Origin: Xiphydria camelus
Lineage: Eukaryota; Arthropoda; Insecta; Hymenoptera; Xiphydriidae
Direction: 5' to 3'
Assembly: GCA_963678675.1 (NCBI GenBank)
Contig: OY783192.1
Coordinates: 30,581,487 to 30,645,486 of the forward strand
DNA length: 64,000 nt
Positions 31,143 to 42,081 of the stretch are shown here, piece after piece; positions within the stretch are counted from its first letter, which is position 1; every line of letters starts with the position of its first letter. A program made the translations under genes and the position numbers. Under the pieces are notes generated by a model that was not told where the DNA came from, ran no database searches, and saw only the letters and a list, made by a program, of their open reading frames with translations.

Positions 31143-33521
31143 ATGAGGACGACAATGATGACGACGACGACGACAACGACGTCGACGACGCTGCTGATGT
31201 CCTGCGTCGTGGCGATCCTCGGGGGATGGTCGAGCGTCATCGCCGTCGAGGAGACCCCGTCGACCATGCCGCATCCCGCCGCGTTCGCCCCGCTGGTCGG
31301 CGGCTTGGAGATGGTCGAGCCCGCCCAGAAAAGAGCCTATACTTATGTCTCGGAGTACAAGAGGCTACCCGTTTACAACTTCGGCATCGGGAAGAGGTGG
31401 GGCGGCGGCTCTCCGCCGAGGTTCGACATCGAGCTGAACGAGGACAAGGTTAGTTGGATCGGACGGCCCTTTGACCGTTGACTGCCGGGCCCTTTGACCG
31501 ATCGGAGAGGATCCCGAGGGTGGTGGGACCTTGCGCTGTCCGCTTGGAAAAAAACTGAACGGCGCCGTTGGGTGATAACTGCTTGTATACGCGGAAGGGC
31601 TTTTTAGCGGGCGAAAGGAAAGGCATGGTGAAGTTGTATAGACGGCTCAAAAGGTGGATCGAGGTGAGCCGAAAGAACTTCGGGTGGAAATAGCCTGGGA
31701 AAGTTTCCAATGGCTATGAGAAATTCACAGAGGAGAAGTAATTTTGAAATGACGCTTTTGAGTGTGTACATATGAATGGCTCCTGAGAACATACACAAAT
31801 ATCGTCGGCTAAATGTGTTAGCCTGCTAACTCCATATTTTACGATTTTAAGATGTTTTGATACTCGGCAACTTTATGACTAGACTAGACTAAATAATTTA
31901 CATACATTTTATTTAAAAAAAGGTTAGACAAATACTGACAACTATTGTGTTAAAATCCGTTGTCATATAAGAACTTTTGTATTGATCAAGACAGTTTTAT
32001 TCTCGCTTCTGAAAATCTGACTTCATGTGAGTTAACAGGTTAACATATTTAGCCGACGATATTATACTGCTTATCATTCGGAAACATTCAGACTCTTTGA
32101 TACGGATGGACGCATCGTCCTTCGCGCCATCGATCGTAAGAAGTTGAACGTTTCCATACCTAGCAATGAATTGCAATGTTTCATGTAAGAATCAGGAAAT
32201 GTTACGTGTTCTTGTGTGCTCATCGGTATAGATATGTCATCCACTCGAGTGTAAAATACGCAGTGACATTATTTCCTCCGTGAATTCATCATAGCTACGA
32301 CATTGGAACTCTTGACACAGAGAAAAAAACCAGCAATTTGTACTGTGTCGTCCAGTGGCACTGAGACTCGAGAATTTGTACAGAGGACACATTTCTACTT
32401 ACTGTTTACAACTGTACACGATACTATTACGTGTACAACTTTGCTTCCGCCTTTTCCCTGTAGATGGCTTACGAGAAAAACGGCCGAAGCAAAATTATAC
32501 ACCTAATAGTTTAACCAGATATGAGGGGGTCAGTGGAAAAGTGGTACAAGTCACAATTTTGAATTATTTGTTAACTGCAACAATGCATAGTTAAAGTAAA
32601 TATCTGTTTAGAAAAAAAAGTGGTATAAGTGGAAACCATACCATTTTGTACACTTATGCCATTTTTTTCGAAACAGATATTTACTTTAACTATATGCATT
32701 TTTGCAGTTAACTCAAATAATCCAAATTGTCACTTGTACCACTTTTCCACTGACCCCCTCATATAATATCTGTTTGCACAGAAATCTCTATCGGTTAACC
32801 AGGAAAAATACTAAATTACTGTGTGATTCTGTAAAGCTTTCTAGGCGGGAATCGTAATTTATGTTAATCAAATTGTAATTCGTGCAATGCCTTTTACTCC
32901 GTGTTCTGTATTTCCGTCCGAACCTCTAACCGGAGTGATTAAATATTGCGAATTATTGCTGAAATACTATTATAGATATGCAATATTGCAACTGTAATGC
33001 GACAGCAATCTTTATGCAATATTGCACTTGCAAATGTAATAAAGCAATATTGCCGCAATATTATTGCAATGTTCTGTGCTATGTGAAAAAATAGGGGAAT
33101 AAAGGGGAAAAGGCTGTGAACCCTAAAATAAAAAATCATCCACGACTTACAGAGAGCGCAACCGTACGCCTTCGGCGTCGGCAAACGAGTGAGACCCTAC
33201 AGCTTCGGCCTGGGTAAGCGCGACGGAGGCTTCGTGTACCAGCCCGTACCCTCCCGACTGGCCCTGAACCGCCTGGCGGCCGACGACTACGAGGGCTATC
33301 CACCCCTGCAAGAGATGCTCGACAATTACCTAACGGAGAAGCGCAGCGCCCGGCTCTACGACTTCGGTCTCGGCAAGCGAGCGTCGCCCAGCGAGGAGCA
33401 CGCCTACGTGAAGCGCGGCACCGAGGGCTTCCGTCAGAGGTACACGTTCGGTGTGGGCAAGAGGCTCGCCGTCGACGAACAGGCCGCAGAAGAGCAAGAC
33501 GAAGAAACGGCGGCGGCCTAA
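31143..33521 (+). CDS. AstA: Allatostatin A (FGL-amide) neuropeptide precursor
   Basis: Two coding exons: 31143-31448 and 33153-33521 (AAG|GTTAGT, TTACAG|AGA, phase 0), giving about 224 residues. The start is followed by a Thr-rich n-region and a hydrophobic signal core (LLMSCVVAILGGWSSVIA). Dibasic KR sites release AYTYVSEY, LPVYNFGI-amide, AQPYAFGV-amide, VRPYSFGL-amide, SARLYDFGL-amide and (GTEGFR)QRYTFGV-amide; each of the last five ends in Gly-Lys-Arg, so Gly is the amide donor. The splice joins K of exon 1 to R of exon 2 and so creates the KR site before AQPYAFGV. The family acts through galanin-receptor-like GPCRs to inhibit juvenile hormone synthesis in some insects and to control gut motility and feeding in others. 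The AYTYVSEYKRLPVYNFGI order is hymenopteran. A possible AATAAA is at 34459. A far upstream 5' exon may exist at 7998-8186. Confidence 0.96.
31798..32063. mobile_element. Foldback element Q in the AstA intron
   Basis: Left AATATCGTCGGCTAAATGTG with TTAGCCTGCTAACTC; right GAGTTAACAGGTTAACAT then ATTTAGCCGACGATAT. Arms about 35 bp. Confidence 0.7.
32316..32826. mobile_element. Element O in the AstA intron, interrupted by P
   Basis: Left end CACAGAGAAAAAAACCAGC; then GGCACTGAGACTCGAG, ACACATTTCTACTTACT, AGTTTAACCAGATA; then after the insertion ATCTGTTTGCACAGAAATC and TCTATCGGTT. A second, uninterrupted copy lies at 43311-43480. The right terminus (ACTGTGTG) is approximate. Confidence 0.65.
32522..32761. 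mobile_element. 240-bp foldback MITE P with TA duplication
   Basis: TGAGGGGGTCAGTGGAAAAG at the left and CTTTTCCACTGACCCCCTCA, its exact complement, at the right, with long arms (AAATATCTGTTT... / ...AAACAGATATTT). TA on each side (32520-32521, 32762-32763). The paralogous site at 43440 reads CAGATATAATGTCCG with one TA and no insert. Confidence 0.9.
32827..33152. repeat. AstA intron 3' part with GCAATATTGC palindromes
   Basis: Within 32945-33075 the palindrome GCAATATTGC or close variants recur several times in AT-rich sequence, just upstream of the exon 2 acceptor. Function unknown; probably a decayed local repeat. Confidence 0.5.
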
Positions 33522-34562
33522 TACGGTCGTCATCTCGCGTGAAACGAAGCGACTCCGGCCGAGGGCGATTCCCCGCTCGAGGAAACGTGCCGCTATTTCG
33601 ACTTCCGCCGAGCGAATGCGCGGTCGTGCCAAGGGGGAGGATGGCTGCGATATATGTAACTTCGAGATGAGGAATCGCGTCTGCGGAACGTACATACGGA
33701 GCCGTCCTTGCAATTTTTCCTTCGTTGGTGAAACTCGCACGAATCGCCTGCGCGGTCCGTACCGAATTTAACTGTGCCGGCGATGCGTCTGCGACGTGTC
33801 CACGATCTGTGCCCGAGTCAAGGGTGCATTCTCGTGCTCGATCCCGCTCGAAGATGCATCCATTGATGCCGGCAGGGAGCTGGCGTAGAGCTGGTATTAC
33901 GTCGGCGAGGTGACGAGACGCGTTGCCGGCACTTGCTCGCCACATATCCGGGAGTTTCACGAACGACGAGAAGATTCGGGAGAGGCGGAAATCGTCGAGA
34001 GATCGATCTGGGAATCGCTCGGTGCCCGGCTCGGCTGTAACTAAACACGTAAAAGCAACTCGGTTTAAGGTTGAGGTAGCTAGAGCCATCTTTCCTCGCT
34101 GAAACATCATGTTAACTCGCGACGTCGCGTCGCTCGCCTGGACGGGTCCGATTTACAATAACTTTTGTTTCACCGTTCGTTGTCGCGTGGGTACCGACGT
34201 AGATCTCCTAGTCATAGGGGAGACCGGTGTCGTTTGCGAGAGAAATTTGGCCCCTCGTTTACCGTAGAAGGCAGTAGAAATATAGGGCTGATTTCCCGCT
34301 GCAAACGTTCACGATGCCTCCCCTGCACGCGTCGGTACGGACCTCCGCCGCTTTGCGGAACGCGCGAGCGGGCGGCGCGACACGATCTTGCACTAATTAC
34401 TTTTAAAGAGAAGACAAGTAAAGGTGTTTAAACGAATTATGTATATCCTATCTGTCAAAATAAAACGGCTATCTGTAATCCAGTAGCAAGTCGTTCCTTC
34501 GATTCGATGAGAAATCGCGAGCGGGAGGATTAAAACATGAACAAAGCAGAATAATGCTAGCC
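33522..34562. other. AstA 3' region and AstA-amnionless spacer
   Basis: Presumed AstA 3' UTR. The first plausible polyadenylation signal is AATAAA at 34459-34464. The long minus-strand frame over 33136-34110 is antisense to the AstA exon and is not considered a gene. Confidence 0.45.
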
Positions 34563-34724
34563 CGATCGGCTCTTCGAGCACTATTATCTCGTTACCTGTG
34601 CATTTTTCGACTAATTTGGTATAATACTTTTTTGAAGATCACACTTCGATCTACAAGAAAGTATTACACGAACATAGGCCAAAAATGCATAGATAACGAG
34701 ATAATCGTGATTGAAGCTGATCGA
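34563..34724. mobile_element. Foldback MITE, family G
   Basis: GATCGGCTCTTCGAGCACTA at the left and TGATTGAAGCTGATCG at the right; GGTATAATACTTTTTTG and AGAAAGTATTACACGAA around the loop. It lies about 240 bp upstream of the amnionless start codon. Confidence 0.75.
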
Positions 34725-34967
34725 AGTGGTACCAGTTTACCTTGTTACGTAGTCGATAAGCCGAAGCGTCGCGCAGATAACCAGTAAATCAAAGTCCCTC
34801 GGGAGAGTGACGCCCCCCTGAAATCTAAAGTGGAATTTCACGTGGCGTCGTACCGGTTCAGACAGTGTCCCGACGGATAGCGCGTAGCTTTCGTCAGCGA
34901 GTAAAGAAAACCGAGGATCGCGCGATCGCGAGAAAGGAGGAGAACGGAGAGGAGAGGAGGGCGCAGG

Positions 34968-37900
34968 ATGAGAAGAGGTGCGATTCCCCTGGGATGTGCC
35001 TTCTGGTGGGCCCTGCTGGAGCTCGGCCTCTCGGTCGAGAAGCACTGGCTCCCGGACCTGGAATGGCGCACCGGAAGGAACTGGGTCGACGGACGCGCGC
35101 CGGTGGCGGGCAGCAAGGTGGTCTTCCCCCTGGAAATGGAGCACGCCGCCGGGATGCCGAAGGCCGACAATCTCATGCTTTCCGAAATCGATTTATCTCG
35201 GGATGGATCGTTGGTTCTGCCGATGGACGGGAAGTTGAAGGTCAGTTCGTCTTTCATGCGCATCCGATCGTTCGTCCTCTTTCTTTGCATCCTGTCAGAC
35301 GGTCGTTCTCCACCTCTTGCTTCTCACGGATCAGGTTTTTGCGGTCTTTCTTCTCGACTTAGCAACTTACTTGTTTCATTGAATCAACTTGCCCGATTAA
35401 TATTTGTGTATTTATTCATTACATGTAGAACAAACGTTACTTTCAGCAAAGAAGATAGAGTTGCCTACTCTACTATCTTCTCTGTTTTTAGTCGTTTGTA
35501 GTGTCACAATATCCTGGCGCGACAATAAAATATACGAGTCTATACACTGAGAAAAATATCTTGGTCAATCAAACCAAAATCCTGGAGACGATGACCAAAC
35601 CGTTTGATGAAATATGGAGCCTTCATCTAATTGGTTAAATTGACCACTTTTTTAGTTAGAATAACTAAATACTTAGTTGAATAACTATACATTTTGTTAA
35701 AATAACTAAATATTTGGGTCGACTGATCAGTATTTAAATTAAAATAACTAAACGTGTTTAACTAGATTCGTTTTGTCATTTGAACTTAATTATTTTTCTC
35801 AGTGTAGGATGTAGGATATGAGAAGGTACGAAGGAACATTGTACAGAATAAACCTTGATCTTGATCCGAAAAGGAGCATACGACCTCTTTATACTCGAAG
35901 TGATATTTCTGGACAGCTGAGCGACGTTAAAGAGTCGAAGGCGACCGTAGCCCAGTGGTCGAGGCAAGGACCGCTCTACTGGGCCGATCCCATGAATTGG
36001 AACTCCTCTTCCGAAGCGGTTCCTCATCTGGAGCGGATCCCCTGTCGCCTCGACCTTGCGGTGCTGCCCAGCGCCGATCGCACGTTGAGTATACGCTTAC
36101 CAATGACCGACGTCCTGGTGAAGGCCGTAAGGATGAAGAACGACACCGGCGAGTTGCCCTACTGGATGTGGATGAGGTTGCACGACAGTCGAGAGTTTTT
36201 CAAAAGTCGATTCAGCGTCAGGTACGGCTTTCTCGTTGCCGCAAAGGTACCGTTTCAACCCTCTCCACCTCCTTCGGTAACTAAATCCTGTAATATCTCG
36301 AGGAAAAAGAGAGAGAGAGTCAATATTTGAGTATCGTCTATAGTTTGCGTATCATCCTCGATCCGCTCGACTCGATTCTCGTTGAAGAGTCGAAGTAGTC
36401 GTTGACCTCCCGCGAAGTTGTTAACTCGACTCGACCTTGCGTCGCGGTACCCTGTACTCTGCTCCACTCGGCTCGCAGCGCGACTTGTCGCATTTGTCAG
36501 TCGCAAGGTGAGACAAAAGCATGAACACTTACACGATACGGGGAGGGACAGTAATAACAGAGACAGCGTAGAAGAGGGCCGTCGAGTGGAACCGGAGCGT
36601 CGCGACGCCTGATATATGTAGGTAGGGACGTCGAGAAAACACTGGTCGAACGTCTCGAATGTTTCGCCGTCCCGGACTTCAGACATCCTGGGATCCGTCC
36701 GGGTTTGTCCTCGTCGATGAAAACTAGCGTCGAACCCTACCTCTCGTCCATGCTACAAGCGAATCCGTCTTACCCCTGTGACGTACGTACGTCGGAAAAT
36801 ACAATCGAACCCTGATGGAGAAATTCTATAACAAATTTCTAAAAAACTGATATATTTAGACTTTTTTCCGACTTTCTGTAGTAATTGGAATATTTTCAGG
36901 CATTTTCAGGCAAGTAACAGAGTTTGTCAGAAAAAGTCAGATAAATATCCGAAATATCCATTTGACTTTAATGCGTGAAAACTTTTCTAAAAAATTCTGA
37001 CAAACTGAACAATTTGTCACACAACTCCAAAATTCAGTCAAATTTTCAAAATTTATCATTTCCGTAAAAATACATACACATTCAGAATTTTTTCAGAAAT
37101 TTTACAGAATTTTAGACTTCCAAATATCGGCCAGTGTTTATTAAACTTTTACAGAAAAATTTGTGTGCGCGAAAGAAAATTGATATTTTTGGACATTTCT
37201 CTGACTTTGATGCTTCCTTGAAAATGTTTGAAAATGTTCCAGTTACTGCAGAAAGTCAAAAAGTCAGTTTTTCATAAATTTGTTAGAGAAATTTTCCCAT
37301 CGTTCGGATATGTAGCTTCGAATGGCCCTTTTTTTCACGCCCCATTGCACATGGCGTGCAATGACGCACGACAAAGGAGGCCATTGGAAATCGAAGGCCG
37401 ACTAATTTCCCGAGTTCGTTGGTCCTTGGAAGGGGGGCGGAAAATCGTAAAAGATGAGAAAATACCAAATCACCTCGTCTCTACATAAATAATTAATTCA
37501 CTCCGTCACAGGTACAGCAATCTGTTCAGCTGGGAGGGCTGCGGCTGCCAGGACAACAGCCGGGAGCTCATGCACGAGGTGTGCGAGATTCAGGGATCCA
37601 GATGCGAACCGCCCGCCTGCGAGTATCCTTTAGCGGTTCGTCCAACGTCGATATCTCAGTAAAAATGCATTGCGTTTGGGATTCTTCAGGAACCCGTTGG
37701 AAGACCAAAACTATTTCGATGCCACCCTCGAGTCCTTACAAGGCTCTATCAAACTTCTTGATTTAACCCTTGGAACTGAGATCCTGAATTTTCCCGATGC
37801 ACGACCCAGGGAAAAATTCTAGTTGAATACGAACCTATATATATAATAGAAAAATTTATTTGAGATGAATAGGAATTTATTCATATTAAACAAAAGTCTA

Positions 37901-40900
37901 TTCGAATTTGATAGATGTTCTACTAGGTTCGTACTCGATTAAAAAGACATACAAACCATTTATTTCATTCGAATAGACTTTTGTTTGATGCGAATAAATT
38001 TCTATTTATCTCAAATAAATTTTTCCATAAGATTCGTATTCAACTGGACCTTTTTCCTCGGTGCATTTCTATACGGATCCGCTAATTATTGAATCCTTTC
38101 GATGCACCCGAATGCACATGATGCATCAGTGAAACGACGACAGACGCACCTTGACCGCACGTCTCTATCGAATGCACGCTGCGCCGAGTGCATTTCGATC
38201 TAATCCGGCTTGCAGGTGGAGGGTCATTGCTGTTACTACTGCGGCGCTCGACTCTGGATGCGGACAGAGAAGAGCTACCTGCCGATAATGCGGACCCTAG
38301 TGAACCAAGCGCTGGAAGGCTGGAAGGGAAAGATATTTTGGCATATAAGAAACACGTGGGAGGGTGACACCGAGGTGTTGATTACCGAGCGCGGGGAATA
38401 CTCTGGAGTCGCCAGTATCAAAGCCGCGCAAGATTTGGAAGCGATATTGAAAGGTACCTACGCGCGGACATAAGTGATACGGACGTCCCTGCGAGAAAAG
38501 TTTGGCGCGCGCGTGTCCGATAACTTCGTGTCAATTTGTATACGCGATAAGTTACATTCGTTTTGATTTGGAAAAAAAGTATACCAATTTTCGACCGCGC
38601 ATCGACGAAGAACGCGACACGCACTCCCGCGGGTGCCATTTATTTAGCTCGTAAATTTTCGGAAAAACGAATTTCGGAAAACGCCGCGGAGCCGACGTAT
38701 AACGCGTACATCTTCTCGTCGATTGCGAACGGGGTGGATTTTGATATCGAGAGTCCAATTATAGGCATTCTACACTGAGAGAGAAACTGGTATATTCAAA
38801 TAAATCTGTGTTTACGGGTGGAGCGGAATGCAGAATTAGTTAGTCCGACTAATAAATTTGGTTATAACGATTAACGACTATTTGAAGGAAACAGACTGCA
38901 GTCGATTCGAATCAATTATTAATCCAAGTAATATGATCTGCATTCCCCACCCGTAACCGCCGATTTATACAAATCTATTACATTTTCCTCTCAGTGTATA
39001 TAAAATTTCTACACAGAGAAAAAAATTAGTATTATAGTTTTGACTAAATTGATGGTCACGGGGCAGGGAAACGCCGATTTAGTTACTTGAATTAAATAAT
39101 TTGATTATATATAATGATTAAAAATTGTTTGACGAAAATAAGCTGTAATCAAGTCTAACAAATTATTAGTTCAAGCAACTAGCTCTGCGTTCCTCCACCC
39201 GTGACGGCTAATTTAGTCAAATCTGCAATACTTTCTTCACTGTGTACGATATATGAATTTTTGATTCCGCGTAACTCGATATAGCAACTCAAAATGCGAT
39301 TTCGCCCTGTTTTTCCGCTTAGTGAAATGCTGCGAGGTGATTACAGACACTGCAGGGGCAGCTCTGTCGCAATCAAGCTTATCTAGAGCCCTAGGACAAC
39401 TATTCGGAACGCCTTTCGTCGTCTTGCTCGTCCTCGTCGCCCTATTTTTCTACTTTGGCTACACATCGGCTCAGTAAGTTCTCAAAGAATCTCTCATTCC
39501 TCGCTTCGCAAGTTACAATTTTATACGCAATCGCCAGAGGCCGTAAAGAAATACGGCGAGGCAACCCCCTAAATTTTATCGACCGTGTCTCCATCTTCCT
39601 TAACCCGAGTACCTCCTCGTCATTTTCCCCTCCCACGCATGCAGATTCGACCCACAAGAGGGAAAAATTCGCATTTTTTCCACGAGAAAGTTTCCCGTTC
39701 CTATTTCTCCAAATCGCTTTTCCCTCCCTCGCACGCGCCACTTCCATTCCATCATTCCGGATGGTATTGGGGAATGCGAGGGACTGGGAGACGAGTTGCA
39801 CCGGGTGGAGTGCGCGAGGGAAAGTAATTACACGGCATATGTGTGTGTGTGTGTGAAACATTGCGAGCACGAGCGCATGCAGCAGGCAAGTGCCCCAGCT
39901 AATGTTTCAGAGGCCGGTGGAGAAGCGGGGCGCGAATGATGTTGCACACTGCAACTGCATACTGGAGATGTGAATGCGAGCGAAATTGGCCGGGAATGAA
40001 ATACTTGGACGACTGAAAAATCGTGGGCCATCAATTGTTTGCCAACGGTGGCAAAACGCGTTCCTGCGCGAATTTCGCTTAATTGCGAGAAGTTCTGACG
40101 ATCTACGCCCGATTAATTAGTTAAATTTGCGGTGATCGCTTCAAACAAAATCCTACAGCTGGATCGAGTCGAATAGATAAAGTTATTATACGAGTCGAGC
40201 TCCGGAATAATTATTAACATGAATACTTAATTTTTAAACATCATGTAGTAATGTTCTACGAATTTAACTAACCCTCTACATATTTAACTAATCCTCTGTA
40301 TATTTAACTAACCTTCTGTATATTTAACTAACCCTCTACATAATATTTAGCCGTCCTAATATAGCAACAATTTGGTGGCTAAAAAAAAACTGCATTCGAA
40401 GCGCACCGAATCTATAGCCGCAACCAGTGAACGAGGCAATTAAAACCAACTCCCACTTTCGATAAATCACTTGCAAACGCTCTCAAACAAGACTCGCGAG
40501 CAAGGAGCTTTTAATTGACCCGGCAAAAGTAGCTTGCCGGATTCCATCAGGCATTTACCACTCGCGCGGAGGGCGACAACCCCTCCGCCTGCACCCAACC
40601 CCTTATTTTCTCTCGACTCGACGCTCGCTTCATCTTCCCCGTCGCCGCCAACATCTACCACCACTAGCTAAGTGTAGCGAGCGCCGAGACGCGGTTGTAG
40701 TTTAATTAGTCCGGCTCTCCTGGGCGCGCGAGCAAACGGTTTATCGTTTCGCCTGGCCGTTACTGATAGAATGGAGTACCAGATATAGGATGGATCTCAA
40801 AACGCGGGCCATGGGAATTGTATGAGTGCGAGTGAGAACATGTAGCGAGTGCGCAAGAGCCTCTCTGTCACACATTTCCCTAGACTAGTTCAATTGGAGT

Positions 40901-42081
40901 GTATGCGACAGAGAGGCTCTTACGTACTCGCTACATGCTCTCACTCGCACTCGTACACAGAGAGAGAGAGAGAAAATTAGTTGAGTCTATTGAAAATTAC
41001 TTACGGAGTAGCAAGTAATTGTGTTTATTTATATTAATGAATGTTTTATTACATAAATTAAATATCTCTACCTTTCAATCATGTGGAATAGTACGTGATT
41101 GTGAGGACGAAATATTTAATTAACATGACAAAAGATTTAATTGGTGTAAATAAATAATTACTTGCGACCGCGCAAATAATATTTAGTAGATCCAATTAAA
41201 TCTTTTTCTCTCAGTACAATTCGGTTTTTAAGCAATTCTTTTTATCGCAGATTCGAAAAATATTAGCAAAATTATCTACCCCGTGTTTCTTTCATTTTTC
41301 ATTTTCGGCCTTATTTGATGTGGAAAACATTTTGAAATGTAGCTACGTCATTATATTGTAAGTCTATCTCTCGCACTCGCTACTTAACATAAGTGCGCCT
41401 CTCTGGCGTTGCGATGACATCACGATGTTGTAGAAAGAAACACATTTATAACTCAGCGAATAATTACTTTTTTCGGATACTTTCTTTTTCGTATGACATT
41501 GAATACGTATGCAGATTACAAATTGAATTTAAAAATATGAATATTTTCTTTATTTAAAGATCGAATTCTTATGGTCCACTTTCTGAAATGCACTCTGTAT
41601 GCACATTAGGACGACGTGTTGCATTCTACTCCCCCGATCGTCGCCGTGAAAAATTTCCATCGCGTTGCAAGTGTTGCGCAACTGTTTCAGTCTCCTCGCG
41701 GGCTGGCGAGAGTTCTGCACGTCGATACGTGACGGAGTTCACTTGGAGATGCCGAGCATGAGTCGCGACTTCAAGGGTTTCGCCCGCTTCGAGAACGTTT
41801 CTGAGGCCAACGTCAAACTGGCGGACACATCGGGGTGCGACGTCGCGCAGGGGATGCGCAAGGACGATACCGCGGGCGAACCGTCCCGCGGCGGCAGATT
41901 CGCCAATCCCCTGTACCGATCGGACAGCGACGTGTCGAAGGTGACGCAAATCTACGACGACGAGGACGAGGACGGCGCACAGGAAATTTTAAACGTCGAC
42001 GAACCCGTCAGTCTCGCCGCTCTCAAGCAGAAAATTCGCGACGACCCCATCGAAGAGATCGAATTGAACGTCGACGACTGA
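34968..42081 (+). CDS. amn: Amnionless homologue, endocytic cubilin partner
   Basis: Six coding exons: 34968-35240, about 35917-36221, 37512-37635, 38216-38453, 39323-39473 and 41691-42081, phases 0, 2, 0, 1, 2, total 1482 nt, about 493 residues. There is an N-terminal signal peptide (CAFWWALLELGLS), then the conserved KHWLPDLEW, NWVDGRAPVAGSKVVFP and DGSLVLPMDG. Exon 2 has YWADPMNWNSS and APH-like VPHLERIPCR. Cys-rich exons carry GCGCQDNS, VCEIQGSRCEPPAC and VEGHCCYYCG (vWFC-like). Exon 5 encodes a TM helix (PFVVLLVLVALFFYFG); the cytoplasmic tail has GRFANPLY, an FxNPxY endocytic signal. Amnionless brings cubilin to the membrane for protein uptake; in flies it acts in nephrocytes. Odd points: the exon 3 donor is GTTCGT, and the exon 2 start could be 35956 instead. 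AATAAA lies at 42152 and 42178. Confidence 0.9.
35545..35804. mobile_element. Family A MITE in amnionless intron 1
   Basis: CACTGAGAAAAATATCTTGG to TTATTTTTCTCAGTG with TA both sides (35543-35544, 35805-35806). Core is the reverse complement of the 22446 layout (AATCCTGGAGACGATGACC first). It ends about 110 bp before exon 2. Confidence 0.85.
36222..37511. other. Amnionless intron 2, no clear element
   Basis: AT-rich from 36790 to 37260 with many short TCAGAAATTTT-like words, possibly an old decayed repeat. No element ends resolved. Confidence 0.35.
37799..38063. mobile_element. CACTGAG-type MITE in amnionless intron 3
   Basis: Left CACGACCCAGGGAAAAATTC, right CTTTTTCCTCGGTG. Arms (AATTTATTTGAGATGAATAG and complement) and loop (TTCTACTAGGTTCGTACTCG) match the element at 5252-5602, without the microsatellite expansion. 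Confidence 0.75.
38773..38995. mobile_element. Family L MITE in amnionless intron 4
   Basis: CACTGAGAGAGAAACTGG at the left, TTTTCCTCTCAGTG at the right, TA both sides (38771-38772, 38996-38997). Core TTTACGGGTGGAGCGGAATG, TTATAACGATTAACGAC, ACCGCCGATTTATAC. Confidence 0.85.
39012..39244. mobile_element. Diverged family L MITE, next to the previous one
   Basis: CACAGAGAAAAAAATTAG at the left, CTTTCTTCACTGTG at the right, TA on each side. Core GGTCACGGGGCAGGGAAACG and GACGGCTAATTTAGTC mirrors family L. Only 16 bp separate it from 38773-38995. Confidence 0.75.
39474..40820. other. Amnionless intron 5, 5' part
   Basis: Contains a 20-bp tandem repeat (TATTTAACTAACCCTCTACA and variants) about four times at 40258-40345 and a short TG run at 39839-39856. 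Frames at 39442-39870 overlap on both strands and carry no domain. Confidence 0.45.
40821..40955. mobile_element. 135-bp foldback element R in amnionless intron 5
   Basis: Arms of about 58 bp: TGAGTGCGAGTGAGAACATG, TAGCGAGTGCGCAAGAGCC, TCTCTGTC, with complement on the right ending CACTCGTA. TA lies at both ends; the right TA also begins the next MITE. Confidence 0.8.
40956..41216. mobile_element. CACTGAG-type MITE, family S
   Basis: CACAGAGAGAGAGAGAGAAA at the left, TCTTTTTCTCTCAGTA at the right. Core TTACTTACGGAGTAGCAAG and AATAATTACTTGCGACCGCG form arms. A partial relative is at 21830-21974. Confidence 0.75.
41258..41575 (-). repeat. Dispersed repeat F, copy 3, minus orientation
   Basis: On the minus strand it carries the same series as copies 1 and 2 and reads GCTGAGTTATAAATGTG at the place where copy 1 has the MITE. 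It ends about 115 bp before the last amnionless exon. Confidence 0.7.

Noticed and set aside
33136..34110. 324-codon open frame on the minus strand
   Set aside because: Its first part is antisense to AstA exon 2, composition is Arg/Pro/Ser-rich as expected from GC-rich shadow frames, and no domain or start context is seen.
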